NCBI GenBank assembly: GCA_036274695.1
Contig: DASUFF010000181.1
Span: 1-34,681 of the forward strand
DNA: 34,681 nucleotides
Origin: DASUFF01 sp036274695
GTDB taxonomy: Bacteria > UBA10199 > JACPAL01 > GCA-016699445
Direction: 5' to 3'
Shown piece after piece: positions 8,031 through 17,683 of the stretch. The notes beneath the pieces are model-generated. The model was given only the letters and a program-made list of their open reading frames with translations, was not told where the DNA came from and did no database searches. The stretch's first letter is position 1. Each line of letters opens with the position of its first letter. The translations under genes and the position numbers were made by a program.

Positions 8031-9812
8031 ATGCCTTTTGCGTCCGACGAACAGCTCGCGGAAATCCGCTCCCGTGCGGACATCGTTCAAGTCATCGGCG
8101 AGCGTGTGCCCCTCAAGCGCGCCGGACATAATTTCAAAGGTCTGTGCCCCTTCCACGGCGAAAAGACGCCGTCTTTCATGGTTCATCCCGAGAAGCAGAT
8201 CTTCCACTGCTTCGGCTGCAGCGAGGGGGGCGACGTCTTCTCCTTTCTGATGAAATTCGACGGCGTCGACTTCGGCGAAGCGGTGCGGACCCTCGCGGAG
8301 CGCTACGGCGTGACGCTGACCGAGGCGCCCGGCCGGGAGGGCGAGGCGGCCAAGGCGAAGGCGGAAAAGGATCTCCTCCACCGCATCAACAAGCTGGCCA
8401 TCCGCTTCTTTTACGATTCCCTCCAAAGCGCGGCCGGCAGCCGCGGACGGGACTATTTGGAAAAACGCGACATCAAAGAGGGCATGATCCGCGAGGCCTA
8501 TCTCGGCTACGCCCCCGGCGACGGCCGCGCGCTGTTGCGTTTCTTCCAGGAAAAAAAGGTCCCGTTGGACGCGGCCGAACGCCTGGGCCTGATCCGGCGG
8601 GGAAATTCGGGCGACCCTTTCGATTTCTTTCGGGACCGTCTGATCTGCTCGGTCGTCTCTCCGGACGACAAGGTCCTGGGCTTCAGCGGCCGCGCCCTCT
8701 CCGACGAGCAGCAGCCGAAGTATTTGAACTCGCCCGAGTCGGCGATTTACAAAAAGAGCGAGACGCTGCTCGGCCTCCACATGGCGCGGGAGGCGATCCG
8801 CGAGAGCGATCAGGCCATTTTGGTCGAAGGTAACTTCGACATGATCCGCCTCCATCAGGAAGGCATCCGGAACGTCGTCGCCCCGTTGGGAACGGCGCTG
8901 ACCGAACGCCAGGTGAGGTATTTAAAGAGATTCACCGACCATTTCGTCCTGATCTTCGACGGCGATGCCGCCGGTTTGAAGGCCTCGGAGCGGGCGCTGG
9001 AAATCTTTCTCCCCTTGGGCGTCGCCCCTAAAGTCGTTCATCTCCCGAAAGGCGAGGATCCGGACAGTTTCGTGCGCCAGAAGGGCCCGGAATCCTTGAG
9101 AGAAATGATAAACAATGCCCCCGCCTTGCTCGATGTCCGCATGGAACATATCTTCGAGGAGGAAGGGAAGGATCCGCAGGGTCAGGCCAAGGCCGTTCGA
9201 CGGGTGGCGGAGCTCCTGGCGAAGGTTCCTGGCGAAATCGAAAAAAGCCTGTACTTACAGAGAGTTGCTTCGAGGTTCGGATTGTCGATCGAGTCGTTGG
9301 CCCGTGCCATGCGAACGAAGGGTGTTTCTGCTACAAACGGGAGCAACTTTTTACATGACGCGGGCGATCAATCCGTCAGCAAGCTGCCTCCGATCGAACG
9401 CACGGTCTTGGAAGTCCTTTTGGCCGGGCATGCCAACCCAGCGATCCTGCTCGAGCAGATAGAAGCTGAGGATTTTTCGCATCCGGCGCTGTCGGCGATC
9501 TGGAAGCGGGTGAAAGAGGAGTTTCGGAGTTTCGGCAGGGTCGACCTGGCGAAAATCCTGTCGGCCTGGGAAGACGCCGCTTCCCGGGGGCTTTTGACGG
9601 AACTGGCGATGGCCGGAAACCGATGGAAGGACGAGGGCGGGCGGGTGGCGGAAGATTGTCTCCGCCAGCTTCGGACGGCGCGGATGCGGGATAAATTGAA
9701 GACGCTGTCCAAGGAAATCCGGCAGGCGGAAAACGGCCACGACGCCGGACGCATGAAAGAGTTGATTGATCAAAAGAATCAGTTGATTAAGCAGATGACG
9801 AATCTGCATTAA
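8031..9812 (+). CDS. dnaG: DNA primase
   Basis: Primase makes the short RNA primers for leading- and lagging-strand synthesis. The 593-residue product shows the three DnaG parts. The N-terminal zinc ribbon is made by C39, H42, C60 and C63 (CPFHGEKTPSF, FHCFGC). The catalytic core contains RDRLICSVVSPDDKVLGFSGR, the TOPRIM glutamate E266 in LVEGNFDMIRL and the metal-binding D310/D312 in IFDGDAAG. The C-terminal helicase-binding region is about 160 residues long and less conserved. The ATG at 8031 has only a weak A-rich region upstream. rpoD follows 39 bp later. Confidence 0.98.
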   Translation: MPFASDEQLAEIRSRADIVQVIGERVPLKRAGHNFKGLCPFHGEKTPSFMVHPEKQIFHCFGCSEGGDVFSFLMKFDGVDFGEAVRTLAERYGVTLTEAPGREGEAAKAKAEKDLLHRINKLAIRFFYDSLQSAAGSRGRDYLEKRDIKEGMIREAYLGYAPGDGRALLRFFQEKKVPLDAAERLGLIRRGNSGDPFDFFRDRLICSVVSPDDKVLGFSGRALSDEQQPKYLNSPESAIYKKSETLLGLHMAREAIRESDQAILVEGNFDMIRLHQEGIRNVVAPLGTALTERQVRYLKRFTDHFVLIFDGDAAGLKASERALEIFLPLGVAPKVVHLPKGEDPDSFVRQKGPESLREMINNAPALLDVRMEHIFEEEGKDPQGQAKAVRRVAELLAKVPGEIEKSLYLQRVASRFGLSIESLARAMRTKGVSATNGSNFLHDAGDQSVSKLPPIERTVLEVLLAGHANPAILLEQIEAEDFSHPALSAIWKRVKEEFRSFGRVDLAKILSAWEDAASRGLLTELAMAGNRWKDEGGRVAEDCLRQLRTARMRDKLKTLSKEIRQAENGHDAGRMKELIDQKNQLIKQMTNLH

Positions 9813-9851
9813 TCGGTAAAAGACGACGGGCACCGGGGGAAAGGGATCGCA

Positions 9852-11696
<1,845 letters not shown>

Positions 11697-11698
11697 TG

Positions 11699-11770
11699 TG
11701 GGCCCGCCAGGACTCGAACCTGGAACGATCCGGTTATGAGCCGGGGGCTCTACCATTGAGCTACGGGCCC
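11699..11770 (-). tRNA. tRNA with CAT anticodon (elongator Met, or Ile2)
   Basis: On the minus strand a 7-bp acceptor stem GGGCCCG/CGGGCCC, D-arm GCTC/GAGC, anticodon loop CTCATAA, T-arm CCAGG-TTCGAGT-CCTGG and discriminator A fold into a cloverleaf of 72 bases. The top pair of the anticodon stem is a C-A mismatch. The first pair of the acceptor stem is G-C, which rules against initiator fMet. CCA is not encoded (CAT follows). Choosing between elongator Met and lysidine-modified Ile2 would need comparison with the other CAT tRNAs of this genome. Confidence 0.93.
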
Positions 11771-11779
11771 GACGTACCG

Positions 11780-11808
11780 GATATATAGGAGACGTTTTGA
11801 AAGAGCAA
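11780..11808 (-). promoter_or_regulatory. Candidate tRNA promoter overlapping the zinc-ribbon gene start
   Basis: Reading the minus strand, TTGCTC (11808-11803), 17 bp, then TATATC (11785-11780) stands nine bases before the tRNA 5' end. The -35 element lies inside the first codons of the zinc-ribbon gene, and the -10 sits just before that gene's AGGAG ribosome-binding site. Confidence 0.5.
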
Positions 11809-12534
11809 ATTACGTTGATCTTCGCGCTCCACGAACAGGACCTGAAGGCTCAAAACCTTCAAAAGGCCCTGGACGCGATAGCGCCGGAGCTTCAACAGCT
11901 GGAAACTTTGGTCGCCACGAACCGCTCGCAAGCCGAGCAAAAATCGGCTAAGATGGCCGAGCTCGAAACCCTGAAGCGCTCCAAGGAGAGGGATGTCGAG
12001 ACCTCCGAGGCGCGGCAGAAGGATTTTCAGGGCAAGCTGTCGACGATCAAGACGAACAAGGAATACCAGGCGGCCCTGAAGGAGATCTCGGAGACCAAGA
12101 AGATCAACAAGGCCACCGAGGATCAGATCCTCGAGGTCATGACCCAGCTGGACGGGCTCAAGACGGAGAAGCAGGCGGCCGACGAGGCCCTCACGGCCTC
12201 GGAGGCGAACCTGGAAAAGAGACGCGCCGAGCTCTCCGCCGAATCCGAGAGGCTGATGGGCATGTTGCGCGAGGTGGAGTCGGAAAAGAAGGTGATTGCG
12301 GAGAAGGTCGATCCGGCCCTGATGGTGCAGTACCAAAGGGTGCGCAAGGGACGCGCGGAGGCGGTGAGCGAGGTGTCGGGCGGGACGTGCCAGGGATGCC
12401 GGATGAGGATCCCGCCCCAGCTCTACATCGAGATCCAGAAGATGAAGACGATCCACGTTTGTCCGTCGTGCCAGCGCTTGCTGTACATGCCGGAGTGGTT
12501 GCAGAAGAAGACGGAACCGAAAACCGAGAATTAA
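11797..12534 (+). CDS. Coiled-coil C4-type zinc-ribbon protein
   Basis: This family has a long antiparallel coiled coil and a C-terminal zinc ribbon; a nucleic-acid or protein-adaptor role has been suggested, with no settled function. In the 245-residue product residues 1-185 are almost uninterrupted heptads rich in Leu, Glu and Lys. The ribbon is built by C198/C201 (CQGC) and C222/C225 (CPSC), with the family phrase RMRIPPQLYIEI between them. The TTG start at 11797 is chosen for the AGGAG five bases upstream (11787-11791) and the fit of MKEQITLIFALHEQD to the family. Two short genes follow closely, making a likely operon with the RNase H gene ahead of rnpB. Confidence 0.88.
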   Translation: MKEQITLIFALHEQDLKAQNLQKALDAIAPELQQLETLVATNRSQAEQKSAKMAELETLKRSKERDVETSEARQKDFQGKLSTIKTNKEYQAALKEISETKKINKATEDQILEVMTQLDGLKTEKQAADEALTASEANLEKRRAELSAESERLMGMLREVESEKKVIAEKVDPALMVQYQRVRKGRAEAVSEVSGGTCQGCRMRIPPQLYIEIQKMKTIHVCPSCQRLLYMPEWLQKKTEPKTEN

Positions 12535-12547
12535 TGAGGAGGCCCGT

Positions 12548-12853
12548 ATGAAATTGAAGTCACTGCCCAAGGAATTGTTCGCCGAGGTCTTGGACTACCT
12601 CGCTGACTTCGAGCACCTCCACGGTTTGAACGAGATCCTCGACGGCGAGCACACGATCTTGAACGTCCGCAGCGCCCTGCGCGAGGCGGCCAACCAGCTT
12701 CGCAAGCAGGTCATCGCCGAGAAGGAAGAGAAGAGTTTGACCGAGTACCGCAAGGACGAGCGCCTCTCCACTCAAGTTCGGTCTCTTCTGTCGATTCTGT
12801 CCCCCGGCGACGAGCGCAAATTGCTCGATCGCTTCGGATTCCTCGAGTCGTAA
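12548..12853 (+). CDS. Hypothetical protein, 101 residues
   Basis: I do not recognise a family. The product is predicted to be mainly helical and charged, with no signal peptide, cysteines or membrane segment. Residues 1-60 read as amphipathic helices (LFAEVLDYLADFEHLHGLNE, NVRSALREAANQLRKQ), and the end LSPGDERKLLDRFGFLES resembles a short helical cap. The AGGAGG ribosome-binding site at 12537-12542 and its fit between the zinc-ribbon gene (13 bp) and the RNase H gene (9 bp) make it a real gene. Confidence 0.8.
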   Translation: MKLKSLPKELFAEVLDYLADFEHLHGLNEILDGEHTILNVRSALREAANQLRKQVIAEKEEKSLTEYRKDERLSTQVRSLLSILSPGDERKLLDRFGFLES

Positions 12854-12862
12854 TCCCCGTTC

Positions 12863-13267
12863 ATGTCGAAATATTTCCTCTATACCGACGGAGCCGCCCG
12901 CGGGAATCCGGGGCCGGCGGGGGCCGGGGCTTTTATCTGCACCGGAGACGGGAAGACCGTCGCGGAGATCGCCGAGTATCTCGGAGAAACCACCAACAAC
13001 GTGGCCGAGTACAAGGGGCTGATCTACGGCCTGGAGAAGTTGATCGAGCTGGGGGCCAAGGACGTTGAGATCCGGGCCGATTCGGAGCTGATGGTCCGCC
13101 AGCTGAACGGCCAATATAAGGTGAAGCATCCGAACTTGATCCCGCTTTACCGGGAGGCCCTGGACTTGCTTCGGAAGATCCCGTCTTTTAAGATCATGCA
13201 TATCCGCCGCGAGCAGAATGCGGAAGCCGATCGCCTCTCGAACGAAGCGATCGATAATCACTACTAG
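12863..13267 (+). CDS. Ribonuclease HI family protein
   Basis: RNase H enzymes cut RNA in RNA-DNA hybrids, removing primers and R-loops. The 134-residue product contains the four acidic catalytic residues in their usual settings: D9 (YTDGAARGNPGPAG), E49 (TNNVAEYKGLIYGL), D73 (IRADSELMVRQLNG) and D123 (REQNAEADRLSNEA). It is the compact RnhA-like form without an N-terminal hybrid-binding domain. The motif spacing resembles the RNase HI family common in deltaproteobacteria, Firmicutes and archaea more than E. coli RnhA. It is co-directional with the zinc-ribbon gene, and rnpB lies 65 bp downstream. Confidence 0.93.
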   Translation: MSKYFLYTDGAARGNPGPAGAGAFICTGDGKTVAEIAEYLGETTNNVAEYKGLIYGLEKLIELGAKDVEIRADSELMVRQLNGQYKVKHPNLIPLYREALDLLRKIPSFKIMHIRREQNAEADRLSNEAIDNHY

Positions 13268-13332
13268 CTTCCTTTGCTCGCTGTAGCGAGCGCTGTCCCG
13301 GGGGAAGCGGGATTGAAGTTCTTTGAAAATTT

Positions 13333-13729
13333 GCGGGAGCGGGCCGGGCGACCGCGCTTCGGTTTCCTTCGGGGAATCGGGGTGAGGAAAGTCCGGACAC
13401 CACAGGGCAGGGTGCAGGCTAACGGCCTGGCGGAGCGATCCGACGGAAAGTGTCCCGATCCGGAATGATCGGGACCGCGTCCGCTGACGGTTCAGAGCCG
13501 CGGCGGACTGGCCACAGAGACGAGTCTTCGTATCGCAAGATGCGGAGGGTGAAACGCGGTAAACCCCACCCGGCGCAAGATCAAGTAAGTCTTCCTTAAG
13601 ACCGGCCCGGTCGAAATCCCGCCTAAAGCGGGATGGGAGGATGGGTAGATCGCTTGACGCCGACAGTAATGTCGGTGCCAGAGAAATGGTCGCACAAACA
13701 CAGAATCCGGCTTACAGGCCCGCTCCCGC
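13333..13729 (+). ncRNA. rnpB: RNase P RNA (bacterial type A)
   Basis: This RNA is the catalytic subunit of RNase P, which matures tRNA 5' ends. A perfect 13-bp P1 helix closes the molecule: GCGGGAGCGGGCC at 13333-13345 pairs with 13717-13729. The universal core GAGGAAAGTCCGGAC and CACAGGGCAG appears at 13382-13410, and the 3' core CAGAATCCGGCTTACAG at 13700-13716. GGTGAAACGCGGTAAACCCC (13547-13566) is the conserved central segment. At 397 bases it has normal type A length. A hairpin ATCCCGC/GCGGGAT (13617-13635) forms one variable helix. A short T-rich stretch follows P1, so transcription may end there. Confidence 0.97.
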
Positions 13730-13779
13730 AAATTCTTTTTCCCTGCAACTTATTTCATTTCCAAATCGATAACGCCGGC

Positions 13780-14673
13780 ATGCTCCGGGCTGTTTCATTC
13801 GGATTCCCTATCATGCCGGTGAGTTCCGCCGTTACGGGAGGGTGCGTCATAAGGCCCGCTCCGGCGCTGGACGCCGATATTTCCCCCTTCTGCTCCATTC
13901 AAGGCGGAGGTTCTCCCGGCGGCGGCGGGGCCTCGGTCTGGAGATTCCGGTCGGCGGGTTTAACCGACGTCGGCTGCGTGCGGTTGAAGAACGAGGACGC
14001 CTTTTCCTTAAGGCCGGACCGGGGTCTGTACGTCGTCGCCGACGGGATGGGCGGTCACCGCGGCGGAGAGGTCGCCAGCCGGATGGCGGTGGACGGTGTC
14101 GAGGATTTTACTCAAATTCTTCCTTCCATGACGTCGGAAGAAAGGTTGGAGGCGCTCGCCGGAGCCTTTCGACTCTGCTGTTCCCAAGTCTTCGAGCGCG
14201 GCGTCTCGGACTTAGACCTTCGCCACATGGGCACGACGCTTCTGGCCCTGCATCTGGACGAGACCGCGGGCCGCTACTCTATCGCCCACGTCGGCGACAG
14301 CCGGGCCTACCGGATCCGCGAAAAACGGATGGAGCAGCTGACGGAAGATCACTCCCTTCGGAACGAGGCCAAGAACATGGGCGCCCCAGAAGCCCAATGG
14401 AGCCTCGTTCCCAAGTCCATCATCACCCGGAGCATCGGTACCTTCGAAACCGTCAGGGTCGACACGCTCTCCGGCGAATTGCAGCCGGAAGACGTCTTTT
14501 TGCTGTGCACGGACGGTCTGACGGACGCGCTTCGCAACGACGCGATCCTCGGAGTCATTTTGGCGCATCAAGATCTCCAAGAAGCCTGCCGAGAGCTGAT
14601 CCGCAGAGCCAACGAAGGCGGCGGGCCCGACAACATCACCGCCGTGCTGGTGAGGGCCATGCGGCCGGCTTAA
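13780..14673 (+). CDS. PP2C-type Ser/Thr protein phosphatase (Stp1-like)
   Basis: Metal-dependent phosphatases of this family reverse Ser/Thr kinase signalling. All core motifs are present: RLKNEDAF, VADGMGGHRGGEVAS, MGTTLLALHL, AHVGDSRAYRIR, LTEDHSLRNE, ITRSIGT, LLCTDGLTDAL and GGPDNITAVLV. The metal-binding aspartates of NEDAF, ADGMGG, CTDG and PDN are intact. The homologous part begins around residue 50; before it is a Gly/Pro-rich segment. The start is uncertain: ATG at 13780 is used, with ATG at 13813 as an alternative, and neither has a good ribosome-binding site. The longer open frame upstream runs through rnpB and is not credible. The methyltransferase gene begins six bases after its stop. 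No kinase is in the window. Confidence 0.92.
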   Translation: MLRAVSFGFPIMPVSSAVTGGCVIRPAPALDADISPFCSIQGGGSPGGGGASVWRFRSAGLTDVGCVRLKNEDAFSLRPDRGLYVVADGMGGHRGGEVASRMAVDGVEDFTQILPSMTSEERLEALAGAFRLCCSQVFERGVSDLDLRHMGTTLLALHLDETAGRYSIAHVGDSRAYRIREKRMEQLTEDHSLRNEAKNMGAPEAQWSLVPKSIITRSIGTFETVRVDTLSGELQPEDVFLLCTDGLTDALRNDAILGVILAHQDLQEACRELIRRANEGGGPDNITAVLVRAMRPA

Positions 14674-14679
14674 AATTCC

Positions 14680-16365
14680 ATGATACGTTTTAACCCCATC
14701 GGCGTGATCGGTTCCTCCCTCTCCGGGTTGATCTCGCGGCCCGTTCCCGTCGAGACCGCTTCTTTGGTGCCTTCCCCGGAAGCCGTGCGAAATTCCGTTC
14801 ACGCTTCGGGCGCTTTCGATTTGGACGCCTGGCCGGAAGCGTGGACGACGCAGCATCTCCTTCAAAGGGCGAGCTTCTGGAACTTCCGGCGTCTGGCCTT
14901 GGTCCGAGACGACGACATGGCCGATGACCCGCTTCGCCAGTTTCAGTATATCGCTTCTTTGAGCGACGTGTTCGCCGCCGCGGGACCGTCCAAGGCCTCC
15001 TCGTCCGCGATGGAGAAGACGTTCCGAAAATTGGGCTGCGACGCCGAAACCATCCGTTTCATCCGGAACTACACCGTCGAGAGATCGAAGGCCGTCGTCG
15101 AAATCCTGGACATCAAGACGAGGGACGAGCGCCGGCGTCTGGCGGCCGAGTTTTTGGAAATCGCCCTGCATTCCCGCCAGGAAATCGGCGTGTGTCTGTT
15201 TCTCGCCAAACGGTTGGGGGAACTGTCCGGCCTGGATTGGAAGGGGCTTGTCGAAGAACGCCGCGCGCGAACTTCCGAATACGAGAGGGAGTTGATCGTC
15301 TGCGTTAAGGATGAGGGCGGTTGCGTCCCCTTCGATCGTTTTTTCGACCTCGCCATGTTCAATCCAAAAGCTGGCACCTACACCGGCACGACGGCCTATC
15401 ATTTGATTTCGGCGGACCCGGCCGCGTCTCCGAACTCTTTCTTCACGACGGCCGCCACCGACCCCATTTTGGCGCGCTCGCTGCTCTCCAATGCGCGTGG
15501 CGTTTGGGAGCGGACGGGAGGGCCCGCTGTTTTCGATCTGGTCGAGATGGGCGCCGGCATGGGCAGCCTTGCCGAAGCGATTTTGGAAGAGATCGACGCG
15601 TTGCCTCAAGACGACCGGTTCGGGGCCGCCGTGCGTTACACCATCGTCGAAAAGAGTCAGGCGCTGGCGCGTCTCCAAGAAGACCGGTTGGGGCGATTCG
15701 GGAACAGGGTGGCCGTTTTGCGCCGCTCCGCCATCTTCGGCGCCTTGCCGCGCGTCCCGGTCGGGATGTTTTTCTCCAACGAGTTGGTCGACATGTTTCC
15801 GCCCCGCAAAGTCGTCAACGCCGGGGGCATCCTCCACGAAGTCTACATGTCCCACCGGGGCGGGATTTTTCAGGAAATCTGCGGCCCCCTTCGCGACGAA
15901 ACGTGCGATTTTCTGGAAGCGCGCGCCATCCGTCCCGTCCCCGGGGAGACCTACTACATCCAACCGGACATTGACCGTTGGGTGGCGTCACTCGCAGAAG
16001 CCCTCGGGAGCGGCGAGGTGGTGACGATCGACTACGGCGAAAAACGGGACGTCCTGCGCAAGAACCGTCACGAGTTCGGCCGGTCGATGTTCCGGGGCTA
16101 CCTGCGCCGGAGCGACCCCAAGATCGATTTCGGCCTCATCTCCTATTTGAGCTATCGGGATTCCCCCACCGGCGTGGCGCGACCCAAGGACATGACCGTG
16201 GACGTGGATTTCACCACCCTCGAAGAAGCCGTTGGGAAGGCGGGGGGCTTAAGTCAGAGGGCCTTCCTGAACCAGAGGGAATTCTGTCTGAAATACGGCG
16301 GCGAGAGGCCGAAACTCAAAGGATTCGACGAGTGCTGGGTCTCCATCCTTTCAAAAGGCGTTTGA
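14680..16365 (+). CDS. MidA-like SAM-dependent methyltransferase with extra N-terminal region
   Basis: The C-terminal part belongs to the MidA/NDUFAF7-like (COG1565) methyltransferases, whose mitochondrial member methylates an arginine of a complex I subunit; bacterial targets are mostly unknown. Visible signs are the SAM-binding VEMGAGMGSLAEAIL (from residue 288), FFSNELVDMFPPRKV (about 365), VVTIDYG (about 447), the FRGYLRR segment and DMTVDVDFTTLEEAV. The first 220 or so residues of 561 are not part of that domain; they are helical and unrecognised. The start has no Shine-Dalgarno and is six bases after the phosphatase stop, so translation may be coupled. Its stop codon overlaps the promoter of the thiolase gene. 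Confidence 0.8.
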   Translation: MIRFNPIGVIGSSLSGLISRPVPVETASLVPSPEAVRNSVHASGAFDLDAWPEAWTTQHLLQRASFWNFRRLALVRDDDMADDPLRQFQYIASLSDVFAAAGPSKASSSAMEKTFRKLGCDAETIRFIRNYTVERSKAVVEILDIKTRDERRRLAAEFLEIALHSRQEIGVCLFLAKRLGELSGLDWKGLVEERRARTSEYERELIVCVKDEGGCVPFDRFFDLAMFNPKAGTYTGTTAYHLISADPAASPNSFFTTAATDPILARSLLSNARGVWERTGGPAVFDLVEMGAGMGSLAEAILEEIDALPQDDRFGAAVRYTIVEKSQALARLQEDRLGRFGNRVAVLRRSAIFGALPRVPVGMFFSNELVDMFPPRKVVNAGGILHEVYMSHRGGIFQEICGPLRDETCDFLEARAIRPVPGETYYIQPDIDRWVASLAEALGSGEVVTIDYGEKRDVLRKNRHEFGRSMFRGYLRRSDPKIDFGLISYLSYRDSPTGVARPKDMTVDVDFTTLEEAVGKAGGLSQRAFLNQREFCLKYGGERPKLKGFDECWVSILSKGV

Positions 16366-16391
16366 CATCGCGCGTCAGTCAGGCGTAGAAA
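16362..16391 (+). promoter_or_regulatory. Sigma-70 promoter of the fadA-fadN genes
   Basis: A perfect TTGACA (16362-16367), overlapping the upstream stop codon, and TAGAAA (16386-16391, 4 of 6) are separated by 18 bp. The expected transcription start falls at about 16398, inside the operator described next. Confidence 0.6.
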
Positions 16392-16393
16392 AA

Positions 16394-16411
16394 TGAATGA
16401 ACGCTCATTCG
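16394..16411. promoter_or_regulatory. FadR(TetR)-like operator ahead of the beta-oxidation genes
   Basis: TGAATGA-ACGC-TCATTCG is an inverted repeat with a 4-bp centre. It matches the Bacillus-type FadR operator (TGAATGA-N4-TCATTCA) at 13 of 14 arm bases. It covers the predicted transcription start, a classical repressor position. In Bacillus this TetR-family repressor leaves DNA when it binds long-chain acyl-CoA; applying that here is inference, since no regulator gene is in the window. Confidence 0.65.
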
Positions 16412-16426
16412 TTTAAGGAGATTCTT

Positions 16427-17584
16427 ATGAAAGAAGCCGTCATCGTAGCCGCCGTCCGCTCCCCCATGGGACGGGCCGAAAAGGGTTTGCTCGCCAACAT
16501 GCGCATCGACGACCTCGGTGCCGCCGTCCTGAAAGAAGCCCTCAAGCGCGTTCCCCAGCTTGATCCGAACGAGATCGAAGATGTCCTCGTCGGCTGCGCC
16601 ATGCCGGAAGGCGAGCAGGGGATGAACTTGGCCCGCAACATCAGCTTGCTGGCCGGCGTCCCATACTCGGCCGCGGCCACCACGGTGAACCGGTTCTGCG
16701 CCTCGGGGTTGGAAACGATCAACACCGCCGCCCTCCACATCATGAACGGCAACGGCGAGGTCTACGTCGCCGGCGGCGTCGAGAGCATGAGCCACGTCCC
16801 GATGGGCGGTTTCAATCCGTCGCTGAACGAGAAATTTTTCGCTGAAGGCGCTCCCCAGGCCTACATCTCCATGGGCATGACGGCCGAGAACGTCGCCGCG
16901 AAGTACAAGATCAGCCGCGAAGATCAGGACAAGTTCGCCGCCGCTTCCCATCAGAAGGCGGCCAAGGCGCACGCGGAAGGCCGCTTCAAGAACGAGATGG
17001 TGCCGGTGGAAGTCACCCTCCCGGACGGCAAGAAAGTGATTTTGGACAAGGACGAGAACATCCGTCCGGACACGACGGCGGAAAAATTGGCGGGACTCAA
17101 GCCCGTCTTCAAGGCCGACGGCAGCGTCACGGCCGGCAATTCCTCCCCGCTCACCGACGGGGCGGCGTTCGTCATCATGATGTCCGCCGACAAGGCCAAG
17201 GCCTTGGGGATCAAGCCGTTGGCCAAGATCCGTGCCATGGCGGTCGCCGGTTGCGATCCCGCCTACATGGGCATCGGCCCGGTTCCCGCGGTTCAGAAGG
17301 TCCTGAAGCGCGCCGGATTGACCATCAAGGATATCGACGTCATCGAATTGAACGAGGCCTTTGCGGCTCAGGGGCTGGCCGTTCTCCGCGAGCTCGGGGC
17401 CGACCTGAACAAGGTCAACCCGAACGGCGGAGCCATCGCCCTCGGCCATCCGCTGGGCTGCAGCGGCGCCCGCATCATGGGAACGCTCATCAACGACCTG
17501 ATCACGCTGGACAAGAAGATCGGGCTCGAGACCATGTGCATCGGCGGCGGTCAGGGGGCGGCGACGATCATCGAGCGGTTGTAA
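16427..17584 (+). CDS. fadA: Acetyl-CoA acyltransferase (3-ketoacyl-CoA thiolase)
   Basis: This thiolase performs the last step of beta-oxidation, splitting 3-ketoacyl-CoA with CoA to give acetyl-CoA and a shortened acyl-CoA. The 385-residue product has the nucleophile C91 (NRFCASGLETI), the family GGVESMSHVPMGG, NEAFAAQG, the active-site H341 (GGAIALGHPLGCSGAR) and C371 (CIGGGQGAA). The ATG at 16427 is chosen because AAGGAG lies six bases upstream. An in-frame ATG at 16397 falls inside the operator and upstream of that ribosome-binding site. It precedes the FadN-type gene by 99 bp, the same pairing as in Bacillus fad genes although in the reverse order. Confidence 0.95.
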   Translation: MKEAVIVAAVRSPMGRAEKGLLANMRIDDLGAAVLKEALKRVPQLDPNEIEDVLVGCAMPEGEQGMNLARNISLLAGVPYSAAATTVNRFCASGLETINTAALHIMNGNGEVYVAGGVESMSHVPMGGFNPSLNEKFFAEGAPQAYISMGMTAENVAAKYKISREDQDKFAAASHQKAAKAHAEGRFKNEMVPVEVTLPDGKKVILDKDENIRPDTTAEKLAGLKPVFKADGSVTAGNSSPLTDGAAFVIMMSADKAKALGIKPLAKIRAMAVAGCDPAYMGIGPVPAVQKVLKRAGLTIKDIDVIELNEAFAAQGLAVLRELGADLNKVNPNGGAIALGHPLGCSGARIMGTLINDLITLDKKIGLETMCIGGGQGAATIIERL

Positions 17585-17587
17585 TGG

Positions 17588-17679
17588 CCCTCACCCTCGC
17601 GATTGCCGTGGGTGCTGGGCCCCTCTCCCAATTTGGGAGAGGGGAGTTGAGGCAAATTCTATAAAGAGAAGGGTGAGGG
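17588..17679. repeat. Nested inverted repeat (REP/MITE-like) between fadA and fadN
   Basis: Outer arms CCCTCACCCT (17588-17597) and AGGGTGAGGG (17670-17679) enclose an inner perfect 11-bp hairpin: CCCCTCTCCCA (17620-17630) and TGGGAGAGGGG (17634-17644). The right outer arm supplies the GAGGGG ribosome-binding site of the next gene. Short elements of this CCCTCACCCT/CTCTCCC type are scattered in many bacterial genomes. Confidence 0.8.
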
Positions 17680-17683
17680 GCGT

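Noticed and set aside
11699..11770. Reading the CAT tRNA as initiator fMet
   Set aside because: The first acceptor pair is G-C rather than the mismatch typical of bacterial initiators, and the anticodon stem lacks three consecutive G-C pairs of the initiator orientation.
13276..13291. Hairpin GCTCGC-TGTA-GCGAGC after the RNase H gene as a terminator
   Set aside because: The stem is only 6 bp and no T-run follows.
13633..13779. Longer N-terminus for the PP2C phosphatase
   Set aside because: The extension would be translated from the 3' part of rnpB, whose structure is fully conserved.
14212..15963. A 583-codon minus-strand frame opposite the phosphatase and methyltransferase genes
   Set aside because: The plus-strand genes have clear catalytic motifs; the antisense product has none.
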